From positions 4,417-68,416 of the forward strand of contig DATGEO010000074.1 of NCBI GenBank assembly GCA_035310015.1: DNA of 64,000 bases, written 5' to 3'. The position numbers and the translations under genes were made by a program. This DNA is from DATGEO01 sp035310015. GTDB lineage: Bacteria; Chloroflexota; Dormibacteria; Dormibacterales; Dormibacteraceae. Shown here in pieces: positions 29,176-38,865 of the stretch (its first letter is position 1; each line of letters begins with the position of its first letter). The notes beneath the pieces are model-generated. The model was not told the origin of the DNA and ran no database searches. It saw only the letters and a list, made by a program, of their open reading frames with translations.

Positions 29176-32100
29176 TTACTCGACGGGGGCGCCGGCGGCA
29201 ACCGCACGGTCGCCATCGACGGCGACCCGCTCCGGCTCCGAAAGCCTGTAGCCCTGCGCCGGCACGACCTCGCGCACGCGGCGTGCCGCTCTGGCGTACG
29301 CGTCCGCTTCCGACGCCGCGCCCTCGGCGCGCACTCCGATGCGCACCTTGGCCGTCCCGGCGACCGGCTCCACGGTCATTCCGCTCTTCGTCAACGCGTC
29401 GAGGACGCGGCGATCGCCTGGATGCCCCGGCTCGGGCTCGAGGGTCACGCTGAACGCGTAGGCGCGGGCCGGTGCCGGGACCGGCACCGGCGGTGCCGCC
29501 GCGCGCAGCCCGATGGGCTTGAAGCGCCGGTCCTCCGCGGCGTCGAGCATCGCGTCCAGGTCAGCCGTCGAGCGGCGGCCCGCGATGCGCGCGGCGAGCG
29601 AGTACAGGACCGGCACCAGGATCAGCGTCAGGACCGTGCTCGTGAACAGGCCGCCGATGACCACGATCGCCAGCGGCCGGCTGATGAAGGCGCCGCCGAC
29701 TCCGCCGCCGCCGCCGATCACCGCAAGCGGCACCAGGGCGAGCATCGTCGCGAATGCGGTCATCAGGATCGGCCGCAGGCGGTGGCGGCCGCCCTCGATG
29801 ATCGCGTCGTGCAGATTCAGCCCGCGGTCGCGGTACTGCTCCACGAGGTCCAGCAGCACGATCGCGTTGGTGACCACGATGCCGGTGAGCATCAGGATGC
29901 CGATCAGTCCCGGCAGTGACAGCGAGGTGTTGGTGGCGACGAGGGCGATGATCGCGCCGGTCGCGGCGAAGGGAATCGACACGAGCAGGACCAGCGGCTT
30001 GAGCAGCGAGCGGAACGTCGCCACCATGATCAGGTAGACGAGACCGATCGCCGCCAGCAGCGCGAGCGCGAACTGCTGCAGCACCGTCGAGAGCTGGGCG
30101 AACACGCCGCCGGTGGAGATCGACGCGCCTGCGGGCAGCGTCATGCCGGCGAGGGCGTTGCTCACGTCGGTTTGAACGGCGCGCGTGTCGTTGGCGGTGA
30201 TGGTGCCGGTGATCGTCGCGTCGCGGTCGCCGTTGACGCGACTGACGGTTTGCGGCCCGGTGACCTCCTGGATCGTCGCCAGCGTCGAAAGCGGAACGAT
30301 CCCGTTCGCGGTCGGAATCGGCAGCACCGACAGCGCAGCGGCGGTGTCGGCTGTACCCGGAGGCAGCTCGACGCGCACCTGCATCGTGCCCTGCGGCAGG
30401 TTCGCCTGCGCCGCGACCTGGCCGTTGACCTGCTGCGCCACGATCGCGGCCAGGGTCTGCACCGTCAGGCCGGAAGCGGCGAGCTTGTCGGTGGGAACGA
30501 GCTGATACTGGGGCTTGGACGCGACCAGGTTCGACTTCAGCTCGGCGAGGCCGTGCACGTTCGCGAGCGTCGCCAGCACCGCGTCGTTGGCCGTCTGCAG
30601 CGTCGCCGGATCCGGCGCGCGGACGTCCACCTGCATCTGGCTGCTCGACGCGTTGGAGCTGTTCTGCGCCTGGCCGACCTGGATCTTGGCCGGGCCGCCG
30701 TAGGACGAGAGCGCGTGCTCCACGCCCGCGAGCGTGCTGTCGTAGGTGCCGCTCTGCACGAGCACGAGCACCGTCGCCTGCGTCGGGTCGGCCGGCACGG
30801 TCCCCGGCGGCGCAAACGGATCGGCCTCGCCGCCGACCGTCGCCTGGTACGCGGACACCCCCGGCACTCCCGCGATGAGCGCCTCGACCTTCTGCGTCTC
30901 GACGTCGGTGTCGGTCAGCGTCGTGTTCGCGGGCATCGTGATGCTGATCGGGAAGGTCGGACTCGACGACTGGTCCAGCAGGTTCACACGCAAGAGCGGG
31001 ATGAGGGCCATCGAGGCGATGAAGAACGCCGCCGCGGCGGTGAGCGTGATGAGCCGGTGGCCGGTCGCCCACTGGATCACGGGGGCATACACGCGCTGCA
31101 TCCAGTTCCACTGCAGGCGGCGCTCCGCGCCTTCGGCCTTGATCGCAGGCAGCAGGCGCGCCGCCAGCAGCGGCACGACCGTCACGGCGACCACGAGGGA
31201 GGCGAGCAGCGCGACCACGACCGTCAGCGCGAAGGGGCGGAAGAAGCTGCCGGCGATGCCGGTCAGGAAGGCGATGGGCAGGAACACGCCGACCGTCGTC
31301 AGCGTCGACGAAGCAACGGCGGTGATGATCTCGCGCGCGCCCGTGTAGGCGGCGACGAGCGGTTTCTCGCCCTCGCTGACGTGGCGGCTGATGTTCTCGA
31401 GGACGACGATCGAGTCGTCCACGACCCGGCCGATCGCGACCATCATCCCGCCGAGCGTGAGGATGTTCAGCGTGATGCCCTGCCACCACAGCACGATCAG
31501 CGCCACCAGCAGCGAGAGGGGAATCGAGATCGCGGCCACGACCGTGGCGCGGGCGCTGCGAAGGAACACGAAGATGACCAGCACCGCGAACACCGCGCCC
31601 GCCAGGCCTTCGCGAAGGATGTCCGAGATCGCCTGAGTGATGGGCGTGGCCTGGTCGGAGATCGACTGCATGGTCACCCCGTGGCCGATCGAGGACTTGA
31701 TGCCCGGCAGCGCGGCCCACACCTCGTTGGCGACCGTCACGGTGTTGGCGTTGGGCGATTTGATGATCCGCAGCCCGATGCTCGGCTTGCCGTTGGTGCG
31801 GGTGATCGTGTCCGCGGGAACTGACATGACCTGCACGGTCCCGAGATCGCCCACCGTGAGCGGCGCAGCCGGCGGCGGCGGCGACTTGGGCGCCGTCTTG
31901 GACGTCGTCTTGCCGGTCGGCGCCGGCGCGGATGCGGCCGCGCTCGCCGGCTTGACCACGATCTTGGTGATCTGGTCGAGGCTCGTGAGCGAGCCCGAGA
32001 TCTGCAGCGGGATCGTCGCCGAGCCGGACTTCAACGAGCCGATCGACTGCACGATGCTCGCCTGCTGAATCGCGGCGGCGACCTGGGTGATGGTCACGCC

Positions 32101-32688
32101 GTGCGCCGCGAGCTTCAGCGGATCGAGAACGACGTCCACCTCATCGGTGGGCGCGCCGGTGATCACCACCGACGACACGCCCGCGAGGCCCTTCAGCTTC
32201 GGCAGCGCGGCGGTGCGGATCTGCCCGGCGAGGTCGCCGAGCGACTCGTCCGCCGACACCGCGTACGCGAGGATGGGCAGGCTGTTGGTCGAGAACGTTT
32301 GAACCGTCGACGAGGTCGCCTGCGGCGGCAGCAGCGGGCGAACCTGCTGGAGCGCCGTGCCGACGCCCTGGACCGCCGACTTCAGGTCGACGCCGTCGTG
32401 AAACAGCACGATCACGAGCGAGGCGCCCTGGCTCGAGGTCGACTGCACAGTGTCCGCGCCGGAGACGCCCTGCATGGCGCTGGCCACCGGCACCGTCACC
32501 TGCTGGTCGACGATCTCCGGCGATGCGCCCGGATAAGGCGTGATCACGATCACCGCCGGCACCGAGATGTCCGGCAGGAGGTCCTGCTGCACCTGCGTCG
32601 CGGCGTAGATGCCCGCGCTGAACAGGATCACGACCCCGAGCAGCACCACGACCCCAAGCCGAAGCGACAGGCGGGTCACGAAGGCCAT
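29176..32688 (-). CDS. AcrB-type RND efflux permease with unusual C-terminal extension
   Basis: 1170-residue proton-driven exporter of the AcrB/HAE family. Twelve hydrophobic spans and two large external loops. The membrane proton-relay motif GRVVDDSIVVLEN lies in TM4. The second half repeats the layout and ends its last span near LILVPVLYSL. After this come about 135 extra residues, Pro/Ala-rich then an alpha/beta-like stretch (SVTLEPEPG...TKSGMTVEPVAG), not part of normal RND pumps. ATG start. It lies 4 nt downstream of a MarR regulator in the same direction. No membrane-fusion or outer-membrane partner is nearby, in keeping with a monoderm cell. Substrate unknown. Confidence 0.9.
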   Translation of the reverse strand: MAFVTRLSLRLGVVVLLGVVILFSAGIYAATQVQQDLLPDISVPAVIVITPYPGASPEIVDQQVTVPVASAMQGVSGADTVQSTSSQGASLVIVLFHDGVDLKSAVQGVGTALQQVRPLLPPQATSSTVQTFSTNSLPILAYAVSADESLGDLAGQIRTAALPKLKGLAGVSSVVITGAPTDEVDVVLDPLKLAAHGVTITQVAAAIQQASIVQSIGSLKSGSATIPLQISGSLTSLDQITKIVVKPASAAASAPAPTGKTTSKTAPKSPPPPAAPLTVGDLGTVQVMSVPADTITRTNGKPSIGLRIIKSPNANTVTVANEVWAALPGIKSSIGHGVTMQSISDQATPITQAISDILREGLAGAVFAVLVIFVFLRSARATVVAAISIPLSLLVALIVLWWQGITLNILTLGGMMVAIGRVVDDSIVVLENISRHVSEGEKPLVAAYTGAREIITAVASSTLTTVGVFLPIAFLTGIAGSFFRPFALTVVVALLASLVVAVTVVPLLAARLLPAIKAEGAERRLQWNWMQRVYAPVIQWATGHRLITLTAAAAFFIASMALIPLLRVNLLDQSSSPTFPISITMPANTTLTDTDVETQKVEALIAGVPGVSAYQATVGGEADPFAPPGTVPADPTQATVLVLVQSGTYDSTLAGVEHALSSYGGPAKIQVGQAQNSSNASSSQMQVDVRAPDPATLQTANDAVLATLANVHGLAELKSNLVASKPQYQLVPTDKLAASGLTVQTLAAIVAQQVNGQVAAQANLPQGTMQVRVELPPGTADTAAALSVLPIPTANGIVPLSTLATIQEVTGPQTVSRVNGDRDATITGTITANDTRAVQTDVSNALAGMTLPAGASISTGGVFAQLSTVLQQFALALLAAIGLVYLIMVATFRSLLKPLVLLVSIPFAATGAIIALVATNTSLSLPGLIGILMLTGIVVTNAIVLLDLVEQYRDRGLNLHDAIIEGGRHRLRPILMTAFATMLALVPLAVIGGGGGVGGAFISRPLAIVVIGGLFTSTVLTLILVPVLYSLAARIAGRRSTADLDAMLDAAEDRRFKPIGLRAAAPPVPVPAPARAYAFSVTLEPEPGHPGDRRVLDALTKSGMTVEPVAGTAKVRIGVRAEGAASEADAYARAARRVREVVPAQGYRLSEPERVAVDGDRAVAAGAPVE

Positions 32689-32692
32689 CGAA

Positions 32693-33160
32693 TCAGGCCT
32701 TCCGCCGGGACCTGTCCGTCGCGGCGACGACGTCGATCATCAGCTCTCGGAACCGGGCCTGCTCCCGCGCAGACAGCTGCGCAAAGGCGGCCGGCGGGTC
32801 GTAGAGGCGGTCGAGCAGCCTCTGCCGTGTGCGCCGGCCCTTGGAGGTGACCACGAGCACGTTGACGCGGCGGTCGTCCGGGTTGGCCTGGCGCACGACG
32901 AGACCGGCCTCCTCGAGGCGGTCCGTGGGGTCGACGACCGTGGACGGCGTGCAGTGCAGGCGCGCCGAAAGCTCCTTTTGCGAGATCGGGTGCTCGGGGT
33001 CGAGCTGGACCAGGGTCCAGGCCGCCACCGGCGAGATGCCGGCCGCCGCCGCCGCCTCGTTGACCCGCAGCTCCCAGCCGCGAAGCGACTCGACCACGAG
33101 CGCCCAGAGCTCGTGCGCCGACGTCGGGAACTCGTAGCCGGGGACCAGCTGCTCGGTCAC
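32693..33160 (-). CDS. MarR-family regulator
   Basis: 155-residue winged-helix repressor. The MarR core lies at about residues 40-110, with recognition helix QKELSARLHCTPSTVVDPTD and wing RQANPDDRRVNVLVVT. GTG 33160 is chosen because a TAGACT -10 box ends 7 nt upstream; a TTG at 33217 would extend beyond the promoter. Immediately upstream of the RND pump and probably its regulator. Between it and the divergent yceI-like gene lies an AACTAGTT palindrome (33216-33223), a candidate operator half. Confidence 0.88.
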   Translation of the reverse strand: MTEQLVPGYEFPTSAHELWALVVESLRGWELRVNEAAAAAGISPVAAWTLVQLDPEHPISQKELSARLHCTPSTVVDPTDRLEEAGLVVRQANPDDRRVNVLVVTSKGRRTRQRLLDRLYDPPAAFAQLSAREQARFRELMIDVVAATDRSRRKA

Positions 33161-33167
33161 CGGCGCG

Positions 33168-33173
33168 AGTCTA
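33168..33173 (-). promoter_or_regulatory. -10 box of the MarR-RND operon
   Basis: TAGACT on the minus strand, 7 nt before the GTG at 33160, leaderless geometry. Confidence 0.45.
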
Positions 33174-33279
33174 GCGCCAGCCAATCCATATCGCGTAGAA
33201 ATAGATGGAGTACCCAACTAGTTCCCTTATCGACGATAGCGATCGTCCCTCGTGGGAAACACGCTCAAGGAGAAAGGCT

Positions 33280-33825
33280 ATGGGGACGTGGAAGTTCGAT
33301 CCGATGCACACGCAGGTCGAGTTCTCGGCGAAGCACCTGGGGATGATGACCGTGCGGGGACACTTTGCCGAGGTCACCGCCGGAGGCCACATCGACCCCG
33401 AGCACCCGGAGAAGTCGGCCGTCGAGGCCACGATCAACACGGCGAGCATCCGGACTCACGACGAGAGGCGCGACAGCGACCTTCGCTCGTCCAACTTCCT
33501 CGAGATCGACAAGTTCCCGACCATGACGTTCAAGAGCACGAAGATCGAGCGCGTCGCCGATGACAGGCTGAAGGTGACAGGTGACCTCACCATCAAGGGC
33601 ACCACCAGGCCGGTGACTCTCGACCTCGTCAAGTACGGCGAGTTCAACGACCCGATGATGGGTCACCGCATCGGCTACGCGGCTCAGACCCAGATCAACC
33701 GGCGCGACTTCGGGATGACCTTTGACATGATGCGGGACGGCAAGTTCATCGTCAGCAACGAGATCCAGATCAACATCGAGGGCGAGCTCGTCGAGGCGCA
33801 GGAAGCCGTGGAAGGCGCCGCCTGA
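33280..33825 (+). CDS. YceI-family lipid-binding protein
   Basis: 181-residue YceI-type lipocalin-like barrel that binds isoprenoid or polyprenyl chains. Family hallmarks: WKFDPMHTQVEFSAKHLGM at the start, the HPEKSAVEATINTASI strand, and RNFGMTFD-type RRDFGMTFDMM near the end. There is no signal peptide, so it is the cytoplasmic form. ATG 33280 has AAGGAG 7 nt upstream. Divergent from the MarR-RND operon and 2 nt ahead of the LUD-domain gene, so the two form a short operon. Confidence 0.92.
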   Translation: MGTWKFDPMHTQVEFSAKHLGMMTVRGHFAEVTAGGHIDPEHPEKSAVEATINTASIRTHDERRDSDLRSSNFLEIDKFPTMTFKSTKIERVADDRLKVTGDLTIKGTTRPVTLDLVKYGEFNDPMMGHRIGYAAQTQINRRDFGMTFDMMRDGKFIVSNEIQINIEGELVEAQEAVEGAA

Positions 33826-33827
33826 AG

Positions 33828-34442
33828 GTGGAGGACGCGAAGGCCGAGGCCGCTCCCGAGTCCACCGTTCAGAGGGTCGCCGGCGCGATCCGCGCCAACA
33901 ACATCGAGGTCCGTGTCGTGGACACGGGCGAGGACGCCCGGCGCGGCGTGCTCCAGCTGATCCCCCTGGGCGCCGAGGTCCATTCGGGAAAGTCGAAGAC
34001 CCTGGTCGATACAGGCCTGTGGGCCGAGCTCTTCGAGTCGGGCAGGTACGACGCCCTGCGGCCGAAGTACATGAAGATGGACCGCGCCACCCAGGAGCGC
34101 GAGATCCGCAAGATGATCTCCGCGCCGGACTACATGGTGGGCAGCGTCCACGCGATCACCGAAGCCGGCGACCTGGTCACGGCCTCCGCCACCGCCAGCC
34201 AGCTCGGTCCTTACGCGGTCGGCGCCGGCAAGCTCATCCTGGTGGCCGGCAGCCAGAAGATCGTCCCCGACCTCGACGCCGCGCTCAAGCGCATCGAGGA
34301 GGTAGTGCGCCCGTGGGAGGATGCGTCGGTGATGGAGCGGATGAAAACTCACACCATCGTCGGCAAGATCCTGATCATCCGCCGCGAGTGGCAGCCGGGC
34401 CGGACGACGGTGTTCCTGGTGCGCGAACCGCTGGGGGTCTGA
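33828..34442 (+). CDS. LUD-domain protein (LutC/YkgG-like)
   Basis: 204-residue LUD-domain protein related to LutC of the lactate-utilisation complex, though LutA/LutB are absent here. Recognisable: HSGKSKTLVDTGLW near residue 52, the central AITEAGDLVTASAT, and the late KLILVAGSQKIVPDLDAAL block with a C-terminal KTHTIVGKILIIRREW. GTG start 2 nt after the yceI-like stop, so co-translated. The stand-alone form is widespread with unknown role. Confidence 0.85.
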   Translation: MEDAKAEAAPESTVQRVAGAIRANNIEVRVVDTGEDARRGVLQLIPLGAEVHSGKSKTLVDTGLWAELFESGRYDALRPKYMKMDRATQEREIRKMISAPDYMVGSVHAITEAGDLVTASATASQLGPYAVGAGKLILVAGSQKIVPDLDAALKRIEEVVRPWEDASVMERMKTHTIVGKILIIRREWQPGRTTVFLVREPLGV

Positions 34443-34448
34443 GAGAAG

Positions 34449-34519
34449 TTCCGGAGGAAGGATTCGAACCTTCGGTCGAGGATCCAAAGTCCCCTGCCTT
34501 ACCTCTTGGCTACTCCGGA
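34449..34519 (-). tRNA. tRNA-Gln (anticodon TTG)
   Basis: Minus-strand cloverleaf with 7-bp acceptor TCCGGAG/CTCCGGA, D-arm, a 7-nt anticodon loop CTTTGGA giving anticodon TTG (Gln, CAA), and T-arm with GGTTCGAATCC. CCA is not encoded. It lies between the LUD-protein gene and a lipoprotein gene on the other strand. Confidence 0.93.
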
Positions 34520-34596
34520 GCGACCAAACCGGCGCGTTGGAAACAGTACCGCCGCGGCCCGTGACCCGGCGGGGCCGTCCGTCGTTTGGTCACCTG

Positions 34597-35001
34597 ATGA
34601 GAGTCTTCCTGCTGGCGGCCGTGGTGGCGGCCACCGCGGCCTGCGGCGCCTACCAGTTCCCGGGCAGTCCGGACGCCCAGACCGGGCACGTCAGCGGGAC
34701 GGTCCGGGTCTTCCCCTGCGCGCCGGTCGAGCAGCAGGGTCAACCGTGCCGGGGCCTGCTCGGCGCCGGCCTGGAGATCGTCTTCACAAACGGGTCCGAC
34801 ACCTTCTACACGACGATCGGCCAGGACGCCCACTACTCGATCGATCTCCCGGCGGGCACGTGGAAGGTCACGTTCAAGGGCATCGCCCGGATCATCAGCG
34901 GCCCCAACCCGATCAACGTGCCGGCGGGCGGATCGATCGAGGCCGACTACCAGGTCGACTCGGGGATCCGGGCTCCCGGCGCGCCCGCGGCGGCCTCCTA
35001 G
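34597..35001 (+). CDS. Small lipoprotein with carboxypeptidase-regulatory-like fold
   Basis: 134-residue lipoprotein. Signal segment MRVFLLAAVVAATAAC with the lipidated Cys at residue 16. The mature part looks like a beta-sandwich of the carboxypeptidase-regulatory or transthyretin-like type (VSGTVRVFPC...YSIDLPAGTWKVTFKG), normally a structural or binding module. Two further Cys (VFPCAP, QPCRG) could pair. ATG 34597 is used because the signal peptide begins there. It overlaps the next convergent gene by 4 bp. Confidence 0.75.
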   Translation: MRVFLLAAVVAATAACGAYQFPGSPDAQTGHVSGTVRVFPCAPVEQQGQPCRGLLGAGLEIVFTNGSDTFYTTIGQDAHYSIDLPAGTWKVTFKGIARIISGPNPINVPAGGSIEADYQVDSGIRAPGAPAAAS

Positions 35002-35564
35002 CCGGCGCGCTCCAGGAAAGCCAGCACCCGGCTCATCACCAGCTTGGTGGCAGTCTCGTCATAGTCCGCGGAGCCGCTGTCGGTGAAGAGGTGGCTGTCG
35101 CCGGCATACACGTAGAGCTCTGCGCCCTCGATTGAAGCCGCTAGGTCCCGGGCCACATCGATGTCGCCCATCTCGTCGTTCTCCATCGTGTGAATCTGTA
35201 GCGGAACGCCCGCCGGCCACGGACCATCGAACTCCGATGTCGGGATCGCGCCGTGAAAGAACAGCGCGCCCCTGGCGCCAGGCCGGGTCTGCACCAGCAT
35301 CTGAGCAGGCACGACACCCAGCGAGAAACCTCCGTAGACAAGACCCGGGCGCAGCAGCGACGCCACCTCGCGCCCTCGCTCCATGATCACGTCGAAGCCG
35401 ATCGACTTCGCGTGTGCGACCCCATCTGCGACGCTGCGGAACGTCGCGCCCTCGTAGAGGTCGGGCGTGTGAACGGTGTGGCCGGCGGCACTGATCTCGC
35501 CGGCGAAGGCCTGAACGCCTGGCGTGAGCCCGAGCGCATGATGGAACAGCAGCACCTCGGCCAC
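34998..35564 (-). CDS. Dienelactone hydrolase-family protein
   Basis: 188-residue alpha/beta hydrolase. Nucleophile elbow GGFSLGVV has Ser where classical dienelactone hydrolase has Cys. The Asp is likely in MENDEMGDID and the His in GDSHLFTDSG. Substrate unknown; the fold suggests hydrolysis of small esters. GTG start 5 nt after the leuS stop, so it is the last gene of the DMT-leuS operon. A longer open frame upstream only reads antisense over leuS and is not used. Confidence 0.85.
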   Translation of the reverse strand: MAEVLLFHHALGLTPGVQAFAGEISAAGHTVHTPDLYEGATFRSVADGVAHAKSIGFDVIMERGREVASLLRPGLVYGGFSLGVVPAQMLVQTRPGARGALFFHGAIPTSEFDGPWPAGVPLQIHTMENDEMGDIDVARDLAASIEGAELYVYAGDSHLFTDSGSADYDETATKLVMSRVLAFLERAG

Positions 35565-35569
35565 TACAG

Positions 35570-38008
35570 CTAGGGGACCAGGTTGATGAGCCGGTCCGGG
35601 ACGAAGATCACCTTCGACGGCCGGCCGCCGTCCAGCGCCGCCTTCACCTTGGGTTCCGCCAGGGCGGCCTTCAGGACCTGGTCCTCGGAGGCGCCAGGGG
35701 CCATCGTCAGGCGGGCGCGCAGCTTGCCGGCGACCTGGACGACGACCACCACCTCGGGCTCGGCCGCGGCCGCCTCGTCGTAGACCGGCCAGCTCGCGTC
35801 GGCCAGCAGCCCCTGGCCGCCGATGCGCTCCCACATCTCCTCGCAAACGTGCGGGGCCATGGGGTTCAGCAGCTTGATCAGCGTGTGGACGGCGCCGTCC
35901 CACACCTCGTCGCGCGCGCCCGCCTTCTGCAGGTGGTCCTGCATCGTGTTGGCCAGCTCCATCAGGTACGCGACCGCGGTGTTGAAGCGCAGCTCGTCGT
36001 AGTCGGCGGTCACCTTCTTGACGGTCTGCGCGACCTTGCGCGCCAACAGCGCGCGGTCGGCTCCGCCGCCATCGACCGCGATCGAGTCGGGCTCGACGAC
36101 CAGCCGCCACACCCGCTGCAGGAACCGCGCGACGCCGTTGAGACCGGCGTCCGTCCACTCGACGTCCTCCTCCGGTGGACCGATGAACATCTCGTATACC
36201 CGGCCCGCGTCGGCGCCCTGCTCCGCCACCAGCTCGTCGGGCGAGACGCCGTTGCCCTTCGACTTCGACATCACCTGGCCGAAGCGCTTGACCATGCCCT
36301 GGTTGAAGAGGCGGACGAACGGCTCGTCGACGTCGAGCATCCCGGCGTCGTGCAGCACCTTGACGAAGAACCGCGAGTAGAGCAGGTGCAGGATCGCGTG
36401 CTCGACGCCGCCGGTGTACTGGTCGACGGGCATCCAGTGGTTCGCCAGCTCCGGGTCGAAGGCCTGCGTCTCGTCGTGCGGGCTCGCGTAGCGCAGGAAG
36501 TACCAGGACGAGTCGATGAACGTGTCCATCGTGTCCGTCTCGCGGCGCGCGTCGTCGCGACCGCACTTCGGGCAGGTCGCCCGGTAGAACTCGGGCACCT
36601 CGGGCAGCGGCCTGTACTCCTTGGGCAGGAGGACCGGCAGCTGCTCTTTGGGCACCGGCACCATTCCGTCATCCGGGCAGTAGACGATCGGGATGGGGCT
36701 GCCCCAGTAGCGCTGGCGGGAGATCAACCAGTCGCGCAGGCGGTACTTGACCGCGCGCTTGCCCTGGCCCTTCGCCTCGAGCGACGCGACGATGCGGTCG
36801 ACGGCTGTTTTGGAGTCCAGGCCGTCGAACTCGCCGCTGTGGACCATCGTGCCAGGGCCGACGTACGCCTCCTTCAGCGTGCCGTGCATCCCGCCGGACG
36901 GCGCGATGACCTCGCGGATCGGCAGCCCGAACTTCTTCGCGAACTCGAAGTCGCGCTCGTCGTGCGCCGGCACGGCCATGATCGCGCCCGTCCCGTACGT
37001 CATCAGCACGTAGTCGGCGATCCAGATCGGCACCTGCTCGCCGTTGACCGGGTTGATCGCGAACGCGCCGGTGTTGACGCCGGTCTTCTCGCGTTCGGTC
37101 GACAGGCGGTCGATCTCCGTCTCCTTGCGCGCGCGCTCGACGTAGCCCTCGACCGCGCCGCGATGATCGGGCGCGGTGATCTTCGCCACCAGCGGGTGCT
37201 CGGGGGCCAGCACCATGAAGGTGGCGCCGAACAGCGTGTCCGGACGCGTCGTGTAGATGCGCACCGACTCGTCGTGGCCCGCGAGCTTGAAGTCGACCTC
37301 TGCGCCCTCGCTGCGGCCGATCCAGTTGGTCTGCATGACGCGCACCTTCTGCGGCCAGTGCTCGAGCCGGGCGATGTCGTCGAGCAGGCGCTCGGCGTAG
37401 TCCGTGATCTTGAAGAACCACTGCTCCAGGTCGCGCTTCTCGACCTCGACGTCGGGATGGCGCCAGCAGCGGCCGTTGATGACCTGCTCGTTGGCCAGCA
37501 CCGTCTTGTCGACCGGGCACCAGTTGACCGGGGCCATCGCCCGATACGCCAGGCCGCGCTCATAGAAGAGGAGGAAAAGCCACTCCGTCCAGCGGTAGTA
37601 GTCGGGCAGGCAGCTGGTGACCTCGCGGTCCCAGTCGTACAGGATGCCCATCATCTTCAGCTCGCGCGTGGCCTTGGCGATGTTGTCGAGCGTCCACTTC
37701 TCCGGGTGCAGGTTTCCGCGCTTCATGGCCGCGTTCTCCGCCGGCAGGCCGAACGCATCCCACCCGAACGGATGGAGCACCTCGAAGCCCTGCATGCGCT
37801 TCATGCGCGCGAGCACGTCGCCCATGACGTAGTTGCGCGCGTGCCCGACCGTCAGGTCGCCGGACGGGTACGGGTACATCACCAGGTCGTAGTACTTCGG
37901 CTTCGGCGAGTCGTCGTGCGCCTTCAGCACGCCGCGCTCGTCCCAGATCCGCTGCCACTTGGGCTCGATCTCCTGGGGGCTGTAGCCGGTTCGCCTCGTT
38001 GCGCTCAT
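35570..38008 (-). CDS. leuS: Leucyl-tRNA synthetase
   Basis: Class I synthetase charging tRNA-Leu. 812 residues. HIGH-type motif YPSGDLTVGHARNYV (about 47-61). The CP1 editing domain includes YGTGAIMAVPAHDERD. A zinc-type CPKCGRDDAR segment is present. KMSKS-type motif VMSKSKGNGVSP lies near residue 585, then the anticodon-binding helices and C-terminal domain. ATG start in an ATGA overlap with the DMT transporter stop. Confidence 0.97.
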   Translation of the reverse strand: MSATRRTGYSPQEIEPKWQRIWDERGVLKAHDDSPKPKYYDLVMYPYPSGDLTVGHARNYVMGDVLARMKRMQGFEVLHPFGWDAFGLPAENAAMKRGNLHPEKWTLDNIAKATRELKMMGILYDWDREVTSCLPDYYRWTEWLFLLFYERGLAYRAMAPVNWCPVDKTVLANEQVINGRCWRHPDVEVEKRDLEQWFFKITDYAERLLDDIARLEHWPQKVRVMQTNWIGRSEGAEVDFKLAGHDESVRIYTTRPDTLFGATFMVLAPEHPLVAKITAPDHRGAVEGYVERARKETEIDRLSTEREKTGVNTGAFAINPVNGEQVPIWIADYVLMTYGTGAIMAVPAHDERDFEFAKKFGLPIREVIAPSGGMHGTLKEAYVGPGTMVHSGEFDGLDSKTAVDRIVASLEAKGQGKRAVKYRLRDWLISRQRYWGSPIPIVYCPDDGMVPVPKEQLPVLLPKEYRPLPEVPEFYRATCPKCGRDDARRETDTMDTFIDSSWYFLRYASPHDETQAFDPELANHWMPVDQYTGGVEHAILHLLYSRFFVKVLHDAGMLDVDEPFVRLFNQGMVKRFGQVMSKSKGNGVSPDELVAEQGADAGRVYEMFIGPPEEDVEWTDAGLNGVARFLQRVWRLVVEPDSIAVDGGGADRALLARKVAQTVKKVTADYDELRFNTAVAYLMELANTMQDHLQKAGARDEVWDGAVHTLIKLLNPMAPHVCEEMWERIGGQGLLADASWPVYDEAAAAEPEVVVVVQVAGKLRARLTMAPGASEDQVLKAALAEPKVKAALDGGRPSKVIFVPDRLINLVP

Positions 38009-38865
38009 GTGGAACTACCAATTCTATTTTTTCGCCGGGTGCGCCCCAGGAGCGGCGCCAGCTCGTGGCCGACGATGGCGACGAGCACGAGCGCCGCGCC
38101 CAGCGCCTGCACGGCGTCCAGGCGCTGTCCCGCCAGCACGACCGCGGCGACCAGTGCCCACGCGGGCTCGGTGGCGAGGATGAGCGCGGTGCGGCTCGCG
38201 TCGAGGTGGGCCTGCGCCCAGGTCTGGATGTAGAAGGCGACCGCCGAGGCGAACACGCCCGTGATCACGATCGCGAACCACACGCTCGGGCTCGGCATCG
38301 AATGCAGGGTTGGCGTGCCGCCGATGCTGAAGATCACCGCGCAGGTCGCCATCTGGACCATCGCGAGCGGGGCCGCGCGCAGGCCCGGCGACCAGCGGCT
38401 GAGCAGCACGATGTGCAGGCCGTAGAGCACCGCGCACACGAGCACCAGCGCGTCGCCCAAACCCATGCCGCCGAGGCCACCCGTGAGCAGGACCGTACCG
38501 GCCAGCGCCACCAGCAGCGCGACCACCGTCCGCCTGTGGACGGCGACGCCGAAGACGCGGTCGATCAGGGGCGTGAAGACGACGAAGAGCCCGGTGATCA
38601 GCCCGGCGTTGCCCGGGCTCGTCATCGTCAGACCGGCGGTCTGAGCGAGGTAGCCGCCGGCCAGGATGCTGCCCGCCACCATCCCCGTCCACAGCTCGCG
38701 GCGGCTCGGCAGGCGGCGGACCATGATCACCATCACCAGTGCGGCGAGGATGAATCTCAGCTGGAGGAAGGCCAGCGTCGGGTACTGTGTGATCGCGTCC
38801 TTGACCAGGACGAACGTCCATCCCCAGACCGCGGTGACGGCGACCAGTAGAAGGACGAAGATCAA
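38005..38865 (-). CDS. EamA/DMT-family transporter
   Basis: 286-residue inner-membrane protein with two EamA repeats and about ten hydrophobic helices, of the drug/metabolite transporter superfamily. Substrate unknown; relatives export amino acids or metabolites. The only available start is TTG 38865, which shares a base with the ATG of the divergent HIT gene, so both leaders must lie in the other's coding DNA. Its stop overlaps the leuS start. Confidence 0.87.
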   Translation of the reverse strand: MIFVLLLVAVTAVWGWTFVLVKDAITQYPTLAFLQLRFILAALVMVIMVRRLPSRRELWTGMVAGSILAGGYLAQTAGLTMTSPGNAGLITGLFVVFTPLIDRVFGVAVHRRTVVALLVALAGTVLLTGGLGGMGLGDALVLVCAVLYGLHIVLLSRWSPGLRAAPLAMVQMATCAVIFSIGGTPTLHSMPSPSVWFAIVITGVFASAVAFYIQTWAQAHLDASRTALILATEPAWALVAAVVLAGQRLDAVQALGAALVLVAIVGHELAPLLGRTRRKNRIGSST

